Assembly: GCF_963169125.1 (NCBI RefSeq)
Contig: NC_084795.1
Coordinates: forward strand, 146,426,766-146,490,765
DNA length: 64,000 nucleotides
Direction of reading: 5' to 3'
From: Humulus lupulus
Taxonomy: Eukaryota > Streptophyta > Magnoliopsida > Rosales > Cannabaceae
Shown: piece by piece, positions 11,548 to 21,337 of the stretch
Position numbering within the stretch: position 1 is the stretch's first letter
Layout of the letters: the number at the start of each line of letters is the position of its first letter
Program-made: the position numbers and the translations under genes
The notes under the pieces: model-generated
What the model saw: the letters and a program-made list of their open reading frames with translations, nothing else
Databases searched by the model: none
What the model was told of the DNA's origin: nothing

Positions 11548-13553
11548 TGATGGACCCAAAACGGGTATGTTTTAAATATTTATACTCGCAAGCGCACGAA
11601 TCGTATTTATAGAATAGTTTTCGTGTAAGCACGAGATCGAACCCAAAGGAGTTGACTAAAATCAAAAAAGAGAAACTATTTTAAACCAAAATTAATAAAT
11701 TCTAACCTAGTTCCAAATATTGATGCAAATTTGTAACAATAAAAATAAAATAAAAGACAATAGTATAGAAATTAAAGACAATATATATAAATAAATAAAA
11801 GACAATATATATAAATATAAATTAATAATAGAAATGAAGATGGTAAAATAAGATTATTAAGGATTAGAATCTACAAAATATAAGTTCAATAATATTTATA
11901 AGTACATTGATTCCCAAGTTTTAGTGATAGTTAAAATAAATCAAACTATCATTTTCTAAATAAATTTATAATTTTAAGCACAAATTATTTCTAAAAAGAT
12001 AGGATTTTTCTTCACTTTTCAAAGTTATAATTTCAAAGCATTTAGTGTAAATCAATCTAATGAAATAACAAATAAATCAATGAACATTATTTATAAGGCA
12101 AAACATAATATTTTTGTTCTAAGCATGGATGTGTACAATTTAATGACACATCTTACACAAAGAATATTATGTATTTGCACTAATGAAGAACAAAGTTTAA
12201 ATATGTGCTAACAATCCAAAATACATGATATTTAAGATGAAAGAAGATATTTGAAGAAGAAAATTCCATAAACTTTGTTGCACAAAATGGGAAATCAACA
12301 TACAAAATAAATACTATCTAGTTACAAAATGTTTCATCATCACCTTAATAATCTTAAAAAGATTAGAAACACATAACTAGAATAACAAATACACACTAAA
12401 AATTACAAACATAAATAGGAAAATTTGGAGGAGAAACCCCCAAAATTTCCTCTAAAAATACATAGAAAATAATAAAAAGAAGAAGAAGAAGAAGAGAATG
12501 GAGAGGTTTTGAAATGTGTAGAGTTTTTGGTATAGTAACCTCCCTCCTAAAAATATGACACCCTAAATGGTCTTCAAAACTCCCTATTTATAGTCAAAAT
12601 GAGTAAATTAAAATAATCAATTTAAATTAATTAAATTGATTAAATTAATTAACTTAATAATAATATAAAAAATGGGTAAATTATAGGGTGTAATAATGAT
12701 ATTTTTGGGGTAAAATGTGTAGAAAGTGAGGTAAAAAGTGGTATTTTTGTCATAGGAGACAAATGTGCTTTTGGACAATTTATGGGCTCAATGAAGGGGC
12801 TGGTGGCAGGCACACGGTTGGAGAGTATGGCAGGCTTTTGGTGTTGTTGGAAGGAGCTCAAGGAAGTTAGTGAGGTGAGCCAAAGGATTGGGTTGGTGGG
12901 CCAAAGAGGTTGGCAGGCCCAAAAAGATGTTGAAGCAGGGAGTTGGCGGCTTGGTGATACGTGGAGGGAGTTTGGTGCTGGGATGGTGCATGGCTGTGAG
13001 GTTTCAGCAAGAGGCTATGTGGTGGCTGAAGCAAGGGGAAGGTGGGCCTAGGAGATGGGCCTGGCGTGAAGGAGCTGCCTTTGGTGGAATGGCCAGGCAG
13101 GCGGGCCTGGGCTTCTTGGGCCTGGCTGAATGTGCTTCAAAAATGCCACTTTCCACTTCTTTTTCAGCTTTTTATCATTTTTTCCATAAAAAAAATACAA
13201 TGAAATCCCTACAAAATAAACATAAAATAAATCATAATAAAATATTTTCAACTATAAAATAAATCAATTTAATTCTTTGAAAATATTAATTATAACTTAA
13301 CTTATATTTAACATTTAATTTCAATAATACAACATTTTTTTTACCTCAAATTAAACAACAATAATTCAATTAATTAACTACAACATTTTACAACAAAATA
13401 ACTATAAAAAACACATCAAAATATATAAAATCAAAATAAGACTAATAAATTCAAAATTAATTAAAAACTTAATAAATCAATTAAAAACTCAAGATTTAAG
13501 CAACAATTAGCACATAAAAAGTGGTAAAATAACTCTATTTTGTAGAGTTATCA
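11548..13553 (-). mobile_element. Athila-like solo LTR inside Tekay LTR
   Basis: It runs TGATGGACCC to GAGTTATCA, 2006 bp, flanked by GTGGA at 11543-11547 and 13554-13558. The ends and AT-rich arms match the LTRs at 2366-16340 and 18760-20732. The minus-strand TATA is at 12584-12593 (CTATTTATAG in plus view). The GC-rich middle (about 12780-13140) differs strongly from the other two copies. An AGA/GAA microsatellite lies at about 12477-12496. Only one LTR with no internal region means the element was removed by LTR-LTR recombination. Confidence 0.93.
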
Positions 13554-14175
13554 GTGGAACTTGTAGAAAGAAATAGAAGTCTGAAGGAAAGAAAAAGAAG
13601 GAAAGAAAGGGGATTGGAAGTCTACTCTTTTCTCTCTCTCTCGGTTCAAGTTTTCTTCATCATCTCTTGAGGACTTTTGGGGCAGAAACTTAGGGAGAAT
13701 CAGAGCAGAAGCTTAAGGTTAAGGTCTTTGATCTGGCTGGAGGAATTGGCAGGGATTTAGCAAGAACAAACTATCTAGTTGAGGTAAGACTTTGAGGTTT
13801 ACTTTGGTTTCTGGTTTTGATGTTGAACTAAGATATCTAAGCTGTATTTGGTGGGAATTCTAGGGAATTCAAGCCAAGGGTTTGAGGAGGAGTAAGCCAA
13901 GGAGGTGTAGAGGCTGACTTAAGGTCGAATCTCCATTGAAGGTATGAAATTCTAGCTCTAAACTCTGAGGTTTTGGTTGTTTTGCTGAAGGTTCTGAGTT
14001 TGAGGTTCAACCATGGTGAATTTTGAGATTAGGGGTGCATGTGTTTAAGTTTTGTATGGTTGGGATGCTTGGGAAGAATAAGCTTGATTCTAGGTTTGGT
14101 GGAAGTTTGGAGAAGTTTTGGTAAGGTTTGGCTCGGGGAAAGCTGAAGGAGGGAAAAACAGCATTTGCTGTTCTG

Positions 14176-14285
14176 TGACTAGCGCTAGCCTTTGGGCGCT
14201 GTAGCGCTAGGCCATTCACCCTGGGACGATTTTGGGCTCTGCTTGTAGCGCTGTAGCACCCTCCTTAGAGCGCTGTAGCGCTACC
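14176..14285. repeat. AGCGCT palindrome cluster (Tekay LTR)
   Basis: Five AGCGCT cores, mostly as CTAGCGCTAG or GTAGCGCTA, in 110 bp. Corresponding clusters are at 13-34, 4394-4514 (minus LTRs), 51951-52064 and 59758-59800. AGCGCT is self-complementary, so each core is a palindrome. Confidence 0.85.
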
Positions 14286-15363
14286 TTGATTCCAGAAAGG
14301 GGTTTTCGGGTTATTTTCAAGGGTTTTTGCCCGGGGGTTCGGGGTTCGATTCCACCACCCCATTTGGTGGAATTAGAGCTTCCCGAGGGCTCAGGATTGG
14401 TCTCGAGGTTAGGTTTTGGACTTGAGGTTTGGTGATTTTTTTGACCTATGGTTGTGTCCAGGTGTGCGCTAGGGCTCAAGAGGGATCATGCTCAAGGATC
14501 AAAGTGAACGAAGCTAGCGAATTTAAAGGTAAGAAACCTGCACCCGGTTATTTGTTTGTGATGGGACTAAGTGCTTCTGATATCTATATAATGTCATAGA
14601 TGGTATTATACCATGGGACACGTGATAAACGGCCTAAGGGTGCCGTATACAATATTTGCGAACAGGGCGCGGCTTGGCCACTGGTAGCCGAGGACAGCTT
14701 AATATTCACTGAGCTCGGTTTAAGCGGGCCGGAGCCAGTGGGATAAACAGAGGGTGTGGCCTAAGGGCGCTAACCCTAGTTATCATATGTGGATTGATAT
14801 ACTTGGTGTGATGAATACTTGATTGTCGTGAAAGCTTAAACTGATTAAGTACATGCTTATGCAATATGAGATATTTAACTATCTGTTGATTGATTACGCT
14901 TTGTTATTGTGTTTTCTTGCTGAGCCTTGGCTCATGGGTGTTATGTGGTGCAGGTAAAGGCAAAGGCAAGTTGGGCCAATCCTGAGATGGAGAGCTGCAG
15001 GGCTGAATGTACATAGTCAGTTGTTCGGCCGCCATGGCCGAGGAGTGGACCAGGACAAGAAATGTCGATCAGTCTGTTTTGCCTTAGAGTGGCTAATTAA
15101 TGTACTTAAATCTTAAATCTTCGTAAATGGTTTAATTTTATTATTTTTGGGATCCTGTGTAAATAGAAAATGTTTATTTACAAGAAATGCGGCTTTTGAG
15201 ACCAAAATCTTTTAATCCTAGTTCCATTATAGTTTCAGCAACATGTTTTTAACTAAATGACTTGATTAGCAAGTCTAGCACCTTTATCAACACACAGTGT
15301 AACGGTCTTGGCTATCCAGGGCGTTACAGGTAACCTCCCCCCAAAATTAGCACTAAACTCCCT

Positions 15364-15371
15364 TATTTATA
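15364..15371 (-). promoter_or_regulatory. TATA box of the split Athila-like LTR
   Basis: Minus-strand TATAAATA, the same as at 19741-19748 in the sister LTR. Tekay inserted 38-42 bp downstream of its first T. Confidence 0.7.
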
Positions 15372-16340
15372 GCAAAAAAATGAGAATTAAAATAATCAAT
15401 TTAAATTAATTAAATTGATTAAATTAATAAAATATGGCAAATATGGGTAAATTATAGGGTGTAATGATGATGTTATGGGGTAAAATGTGTAGAAAAGTTT
15501 GGGTAAAAATTGATATTTTTGGCAAAGGGGACAAGGGTACAAAAGTGATTTTGTTAGGCTCAAAATAAACACAAAAGGGCTTGGTGGGTTGTGGCAGACG
15601 GCTGTGTGTGTTGGTGATGGCTGGCATGGTGAGGTGCTGGCGTGTGGAGTAGTTTGGGCCTTGTGCTGATGGTGGAAATGGTGGGCCAGCTGGGTGAATT
15701 GGGCCACACGGGCTGGCTGTTGGCAGAAATGGTGGGCCGGCTGGGTGAATTGGGCCACACGGGCTGGCTGGGAAGTGTGCTTCGGAATGCAGCAGGCGAC
15801 TGACATGGAGAAGCTTCGATGGGTGTTTCTTCGGCTGGGCATGATGGGCTGCTGAAGTGTGGCAGGTGGACTGTGGCATTGGCTGAGGAGCAGCATGGAA
15901 GAGGCAGGCAGGCTGGGCTGAATGGAGGGCCTGGGCTTCATTTTCCTCTATTTTCTTTCTTCGCAAATACCACTTTTGATTTCCTTACTTTTCCAAAAAT
16001 ACAACATAAAAATAAATTAAATCACAATCAAATATTTTCAATTATAAATAAATTATATTAATTATTTAAAAATATTGATTATAACTTAATTTAATGTAGC
16101 ATTTAAGTTCAAAAGAATTATATTTTTTACTTCTAACTTAACAATATTAATTATAAATAATTAAACTACAACATATTATAATAAAATATCTATAAAAACA
16201 TATAAAAATCTAGAAAATTAGAATAAGACTAATAAATACAAAATTACTTAAAAACTTAATAAATTACTTAAAAACTCAAGAATTAAGCAACAATTAGCAC
16301 ATAAAAAGTGATAAAATAACTCTATTTTGTAGAGTTATCA

Positions 16341-16355
16341 CACCCCCAAACTTAA
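16341..16355 (-). promoter_or_regulatory. Athila-like polypurine tract at the LTR
   Basis: On the minus strand TTAAGTTTGGGGGTG immediately precedes the LTR start TGATAACTC. The preceding words CTCGAGGAC are typical of Athila-type 3' ends. Confidence 0.85.
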
Positions 16356-17016
16356 TATTTTGCAAGTCCTCGAGCAAAAGAAAAATTAAAAACACACATT
16401 TTTTTTATTGGTGATGTCTAATGTTTTTGTAAAAAATTACATAATGGAAATAGTTCAAAGAAAATCACAAATAAAAGTAAAGCTTATGTAATTAATTGAA
16501 AAATTAAAATTGTTTTCAAAATAAATATTTAACAGAAATATCAAATTATGTGAACATTAGACAAGCTTATGAAAACAAAAATAAATTAAATCTCAATAGA
16601 TAATCAAGCAAATTCTAGGATTTTTCAAATTTTTTTTTAGAGATTTAAAGAATTTAATGTTTAAATAAACTATATCCAAATATCACACATTCGAATAGAA
16701 TAGAAAAGCGACATATTATGGAAAATATATATTTAAACAAAACTAACTTTAAAAATTAAAAGGAAAGCTTAATAATTATTTATATTTTTCTAAGAACTAA
16801 GAACAATTTCAATCATAATTCTTATCATTAGAAAATGAAAATCACCAATATTTTTTTCAAACAAAACAAAGAAAATACATATAACAAATGAAAATCACAT
16901 AAAAACAAAAAGAAAAACAAATAAAGAAAATAATTTTTTTTTGAATTTTACAACAAATGAAAACATGCATAAGCACAAAGAAAAACACATAACACAAAGA
17001 AAAATACATACACATT

Positions 17017-17050
17017 ACCCCCAAACTTAAATGAAACATTGTCCTCAATG
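17017..17050 (-). promoter_or_regulatory. Second, internal polypurine-like motif
   Basis: The minus strand reads CATTGAGGAC, then ATGTTTCAT, then TTAAGTTTGGGGGT. This repeats the GAGGAC plus AAGTTTGGGGGT arrangement found at the true LTR border at 16341-16370, about 650 bp further into the element. It could be an extra priming site or a relic of a rearranged 3' end. Confidence 0.5.
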
Positions 17051-17296
17051 TTTAATAAAATGGAAAAAATTAAGAATTACTCCCTTTGATGAATACTTCC
17101 TTGATTTGGCTATTTTGTCATCTTCTCTTCTTTTCTTTTTGGGCAAGAAGTTTCCTTCAAGATTTTTGAAAACACATGAAACAAAAACACACAACAAAAG
17201 TGAAATATAAAATGAAACATTAAAGTATGGGTTGCCTCTCACAAAGCGCTTTAGTTTATAGTCTTTCGCTCGACAATAATTTTTTTTTTCTTTCAA
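17045..17296 (-). pseudogene. Short frame after Athila-like gag
   Basis: This frame of 83 codons directly follows the gag-like frame and overlaps its end. I recognise no domain with confidence. The N-terminal basic part (CRAKDYKLKRF) resembles the short basic segment that often follows gag in elements of this type. The remainder is hydrophobic and low in complexity. It ends close to the internal polypurine-like motif. It may be a decayed remnant of the gag 3' part rather than a separate gene. Confidence 0.3.
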
Positions 17297-18099
17297 CCTA
17301 CACCCAATCGATGATGTAAAATTTCATTTGAAGAGTGAGTTATGACTTTGATGCAAATGCCATAAATAATAATTGATAACATCACACCTACAAGAAAATT
17401 AGAAATATGCAATTTTAATGGAATATCAATAAAATATGAAAATTGCATATCTATATTAGGCTCCTTTTCGTTTTGAGTAAATATACAAATTTGTTCATTT
17501 ATAAACTCTTGAGATATAATTATATCTTTTTCATTTTCTTCATGAGCCTCAAGAATTATTTCATCCAACTCTTTTGTTTCATTAGAGGGTTGAATGCAGA
17601 TTACAAGTTCTTCAACAACTTCATTCTCCTTTTCATTTTCAATTTGACTATTTGGATTGGGAATGGGTTGGTTGGGATAAACTTGTTTTTCCGACTCTAT
17701 AACAGTTGCAAGTTGTCCTACTATTGTCTCAATTTTTGAGATCGACTGAGACTGAGCTAGTAAGATTTGATAGGTTGATTGCATGAACTGTTGTAGGGTA
17801 TCCTCTAAAGATGGGCTCGTTTCTTGTTGAATGGGATATGATAGGTCTGATTGGGCATGATTTTGATTATGCATGTTGAATTCATGCCCTATTGGAGACT
17901 GGGTATGACTCCATGAAAATTTTGGATTATAGGTGGGGGCGAAATGAATATCAAAAGATTCATGCATATCATACATATCATTAGTTTCTCCATAATTTAA
18001 ATTTGAGTGCTCATAATAGTTGTACTCAGAATTCCAACTATAGTTGAAATGATCCATATGGTAAACTAAATGACAAACTATTTTTTTTTTAAATGACAA
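17293..18099 (-). CDS. Athila-type gag-derived protein
   Basis: This is an open frame of 268 codons on the minus strand. The middle part contains SLEDTLQQFMQS followed by SKIETIVGQLATVIES. This pattern (SLED, then a coiled segment, then QVGQLA) is typical of the C-terminal half of Athila gag. The N-terminal third is Tyr/Asn/His rich. The C-terminal third is acidic (EENEKD). There is no zinc knuckle. The start at 18099 follows a long T-run, and an in-frame Met at about 18054 (MDHFNYSW) is an alternative. The frame is uninterrupted, unlike all other coding regions in the window. Whether it is expressed is unknown. Confidence 0.65.
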   Translation of the reverse strand: MSFKKKIVCHLVYHMDHFNYSWNSEYNYYEHSNLNYGETNDMYDMHESFDIHFAPTYNPKFSWSHTQSPIGHEFNMHNQNHAQSDLSYPIQQETSPSLEDTLQQFMQSTYQILLAQSQSISKIETIVGQLATVIESEKQVYPNQPIPNPNSQIENEKENEVVEELVICIQPSNETKELDEIILEAHEENEKDIIISQEFINEQICIFTQNEKEPNIDMQFSYFIDIPLKLHISNFLVGVMLSIIIYGICIKVITHSSNEILHHRLGVG

Positions 18100-18238
18100 T
18101 TATGGTAAAAAGAAAAATAAAATAAAATTAAGAGAGCAAAAACAATGTTAAGATATTAAACACTTACACGATAATATGATAAAAGACAAAGAAAAATAAG
18201 ATAAAATTAAGTAAGATTATCAAAAATTAGGCAAGAGT

Positions 18239-18520
18239 CGGGAGGTATAGCATGCCATCAACCATAACAAAATCAAGGTAAAAATTAGGAGGCACAAATG
18301 CCATCAACTAAAACATAAAATAAAAGACTAGGAGGCAAAATTGCCATCAACTAGTAACTTACAAAAAAAAAAAATAACAACAAGATAAATTACAACAAAA
18401 TTAGGAGGCACAAGTGCCATCGACTATAAAAATTATAAAGATAGATAGGAGGCACAAGTGCCGTCAACTATAAAAATTAAAATGATAGAAAAATTAGGAG
18501 GCACAAGTGTCGTCAACTAA
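18239..18520. repeat. Palindromic leader repeats, right copy
   Basis: This is the same series of six units as at 1832-2132, in the leader of the complete Athila-like unit. Three cores carry single changes compared with the left copy: GGTAT-agc-ATGCC, GGCAC-aa-ATGCC and GGCAC-aa-GTGTC. The GGCAA-aa-TTGCC unit (near 18331) is kept. Confidence 0.85.
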
Positions 18521-18734
18521 AAAAATGCAATAAATATAAATAAATAAGTAAATTTTTTTTATGGGTGGTGGAACCGTTCCAAATTTTCTTTTTATCTTTT
18601 TTGATTTTGTTTTTATAGAAATATGTATATTTTTATATTTTTGTATATATAGTTTATTTTTAAGTGCAAAATTAAAATAACTAGTAGAATAATTTACTAA
18701 CCTTGAGATAAATTTCGTTTCTTTTCTCTTGCAA

Positions 18735-18753
18735 CTCCCCGGCAACGGCGCCA
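18735..18753 (-). promoter_or_regulatory. Primer binding site matching tRNA-Asp
   Basis: Identical 19-base site to 2341-2359, 6 nt from the LTR edge at 18760. It marks the 5' LTR of the complete unit on the right. Confidence 0.87.
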
Positions 18754-18759
18754 AAAACT

Positions 18760-20732
18760 TGATAGACCCAAAATGGGTATGTTTTAAATATTTATATCGC
18801 AAGCGCATGAATCGTTCATATAGAATAGTGATCGTGTAAGCAAGGATGTCGAACCCAAATGAGTTGTCTAAAATCGAAAAGAAAACTATTTTAAACCAAA
18901 ATTAATAAATTCTAACCTAGCTCCAAAGATTGATGAGATTTTTCTGACAATAAAGTCTAATAAGAGACAATAATAAAGATATTTAAGACAATAAATAAAA
19001 ATAAATTAATATTAGAAATCAAAATGGTAAAAGGAAAGATTATTAAGATAATAGAATCCACAAAATATAAGTTCAATAATATTTATAGGTACATTGATTC
19101 CCAAGTTTTAGTAATAGTAGAAATTAATCAAACCATCACTTATTCAAATTAGATATTCTATTTAAGCACAAGTTTTTATAAAAATATTGGATTTATCTTC
19201 ACTTTTAAAAGTATAATTTCAAAGCATTTAGTGTAAATCAATCTAATGAAATAACAAATAAATCAATGAACATTATTTATAAGGCAAAACATAATATTTT
19301 TGTTATCAGCATTGGATGTGTACAATTTAATGACACATCTTACATAAAGAATATTATGTTTTTGCACTAATGAAGAACAAAGTGTAAATATGTGCTAACA
19401 ATCCAAAATACATGATATTTAAGATGAAAGAAGATATTTGAACAAGAAAAATGCATAAACTTTGTTCCACAAAATGGGAAATCAACATACAAAATAAATA
19501 CTTTCTAGTTACATATTGTTTCATCATCACCTTAATAATCATAAAAAGATTAGAAACTCATAACTAGAATAGCAAATACAAACATAAATAGGAAAATTTG
19601 GAGGATGAACCCTCAAAATTTTCCTCTAAAAACACATAGAAAATTTACAACAAAGAAGAAGAAGAAGAAAATTGAGAGGTCTTGAAAGTGTAGAACTTGT
19701 GGTATGGTAACCTCCCCCCAAAATTAGCACTAAACTCCCTTATTTATAGCAATAAAATGAGTATTAAAATAATCAATTTAAATTAATTAAATTGATTAAA
19801 TTAATAAAATATGGAAAATAGGGATAAATTATAGGGTGTAATGATGATGTTATGGGGTAAAATGTGTAGAAAAGTTTGGGTAAAAAATGGTATTTTTTGC
19901 AAAGGGGACAAGGGCACAAAAGTAATTTTGTTGGGCTCAAAATAAACATAAAAGGGGCTTGGTGGGTTGTGGTAGGCGGCTGGGTGTGTTGGTGATGGCT
20001 AGCATGGTGAGGTGCTGGCGTGTGGAGTAGTTTGGGCCTTGTGCTGATGGTGGAAATGGTGGGCCGGCTGGGTGAATTGGGCCACACGGGCTGGCTATTG
20101 GCAGAAATGGTGGGCCGACTGGGTGAATTGGGCCACACGGGCTGGCTGGGAAGTGTGCTTCAGAATGCAGCAGGCGGCTGGCATGGAGAAGCTTCGGTGG
20201 GTGTTTCTTCGGCTGGGCATGATGGGCTGCTGAAGAGTGGAAGGTGGGCTGTGGCATTGGCTGAGGAGCAGCAAGGAAGAGGCAGGCGGGCTGAGTCGAA
20301 TGGAGGGCCTGGGCTTCATTTTCCTCTATTTTCTTTCTTCACAAATACCACTTTTGATTTCCTTACTTTTTCCAAAAATACAACATAATTCCCACAACAT
20401 AAAAATAAATAAATCACAATCCAATATTTGCTATTATAAATAAATCATATTAATTATTTAAAAATATTGATTATAACTTAATTTAATGTAGCATTTAAGT
20501 TCAAAAGAATTATATTTTTAACTTCTAACTTCACAATATTAATTATAAATAATTAAACTACAACATATTATAATAAAATATCTATAAAAATATGTAAAAA
20601 TCTAGAAAATTAGAATAAGACTAATAAATACAAAATTACTTAAAAACTTAATAAATTACTTAAAAACTCAAGAATTAAGCAACAATTAGCACATAAAAAG
20701 TGGTAAAATAACTCTATTTTGTAGAATTATCA
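18760..20732 (-). repeat. Athila-like 5' LTR, complete
   Basis: It runs TGATAGACCC at 18760 to GAATTATCA at 20732, 1973 bp. The minus-strand TATAAATA is at 19741-19748. The GC-rich island at about 19960-20320 has the same twofold repeat (20050-20150) as the middle LTR. Its right end abuts H-element LTR sequence at 20733, so the Athila-like element inserted into H. A target duplication cannot be checked because the left end of this Athila unit is truncated. Confidence 0.9.
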
Positions 20733-21324
20733 GATACCCCTTTGAATTTCAAATTCAACCAACCCCCATGGCTGTTACCAATGTTTAATTGGATGTTTAT
20801 GGAATTAAAATAGAGATTTGGGAGTTATTTGAGAAGTTAGAACCGTTCAATTTGGAAAAAACTAAAAAACCAAATAGGCTGCCAACCTCACTAGCCGCGG
20901 CCAGGACTTTTCAGTGGCTGCGGCCACTGGCTTCTGTCCCCTAGGCTGCGGCCACACGCCATTTTCAGCACAAAAAAGTTATTTTTCCAAAACGTTCCAA
21001 AACGTCCCAAATCCTTTCCCACATGATTTTGTAACCTCCAAACACCTATTGAGAGTTAAAAACATGTCTCAAACATCCATATTTCATTATGGCTTTGTGA
21101 AATCCAATCTCAAATGTGTAACATATAATATACACATTATTGGGTAATATTTGGGAGTTACAAATTTGTAACTCCAAAATATGTTACATTTGGGCACACA
21201 CATGTGTCCAATTTTTGTGACTCTCAATAATATGTTACAAGGTGTGATAAATCACATTTGTGTGACAAATTACATTTTGTCACATTATTTAATCTAACAT
21301 TATATTATATGAAATAATATAACA
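20733..21324 (-). repeat. H 3' LTR, truncated by Athila
   Basis: It matches 26549-27124 closely. It ends (minus start) TGTTATATT at 21324. Its remaining part was displaced by the Athila-like insertion at 20732/20733, about 10 bp from where the TATA box lies in the other LTR. It contains the CCGCGG-type palindrome cluster at 20893-20957. Confidence 0.8.
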
Positions 21325-21337
21325 TTCCCCCTCTAGA
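21325..21337 (-). promoter_or_regulatory. H polypurine tract
   Basis: The minus strand reads TCTAGAGGGGGAA directly before the LTR start. This gives the orientation of H. Confidence 0.7.

Larger units (their letters stand above)
3341..15328 (-). mobile_element. Tekay/Del-type chromovirus with inverted right LTR
   Basis: This Ty3/gypsy element has its coding region on the minus strand. Order in minus direction: inverted full LTR (10957-15328), last 298 bp of the 5' LTR (10659-10956), tRNA-iMet primer site, leader, gag, protease, reverse transcriptase, RNase H, integrase, chromodomain, polypurine tract, 3' LTR (3341-5697). Target duplication GGTAA flanks the whole composite. The lineage call rests on the Met primer, a roughly 2.36 kb LTR, the IDSGATH protease motif, the FIDD reverse transcriptase motif and the C-terminal chromodomain-like segment. 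The polyprotein keeps one frame from about 10131 to 5734 but is broken by stops, so the copy is inactive. Confidence 0.9.
10957..15328 (+). repeat. Full Tekay LTR in inverted orientation
   Basis: It runs TGTAACGACCC at 10957 to CCAGGGCGTTACA at 15328. Excluding the Athila solo LTR 11548-13553 and its duplicated 5 bp, it is about 2.36 kb, the same length as 3341-5697. TATAAA is at 11508-11513. The AGCGCT palindrome cluster is at 14176-14285. The conserved CAGGTAAAGGCAAAGGCAAG block begins at 14951. Its outer end carries the GGTAA duplication shared with the far left end at 3336-3340. Confidence 0.9.
2366..16340 (-). mobile_element. Athila-like LTR (middle copy), split by Tekay insertion
   Basis: The LTR is formed by 2366-3340 and 15334-16340, about 1.98 kb in total. 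It starts TGATAGACCC and ends GAGTTATCA in plus-strand view. The Tekay element 3341-15328 splits it with a GGTAA duplication (3336-3340 and 15329-15333). Compared with the copy at 18760-20732 the split site is continuous sequence, which confirms the insertion. The minus-strand TATA box is TATAAATA at 15364-15371. A GC-rich island (about 15580-15940) breaks the otherwise AT-rich LTR and contains a twofold repeat of about 50 bp at 15670-15775. Reading frames across that island are low-complexity and not genes. Confidence 0.9.
16341..18759 (-). mobile_element. Athila-like internal region, non-autonomous
   Basis: This is the 2.4 kb interior between two Athila-like LTRs. In minus order it has a tRNA-Asp primer site (18735-18753), a leader with palindromic repeats (18239-18520), a gag-derived frame (17293-18099), AT-rich sequence with no recognisable domain (16357-17044), and a polypurine tract next to the LTR. 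No protease, reverse transcriptase, RNase H or integrase is present. This fits a gag-only, pol-dependent type of element. The segment 16357-17016 holds nothing I can assign beyond A/T-rich sequence. Confidence 0.85.

Noticed and set aside
12782..13262. Plus-strand frames rich in Gly and Trp
   Set aside because: Same GC-rich LTR island, read on the other strand. Not conserved with the other LTR copies.
15396..15966. Overlapping minus-strand frames of about 180 codons, rich in Pro, His and Ser
   Set aside because: They lie inside the GC-rich island of an Athila-like LTR, are low-complexity, and occur again in the sister LTR only because the DNA repeats. No domain seen.
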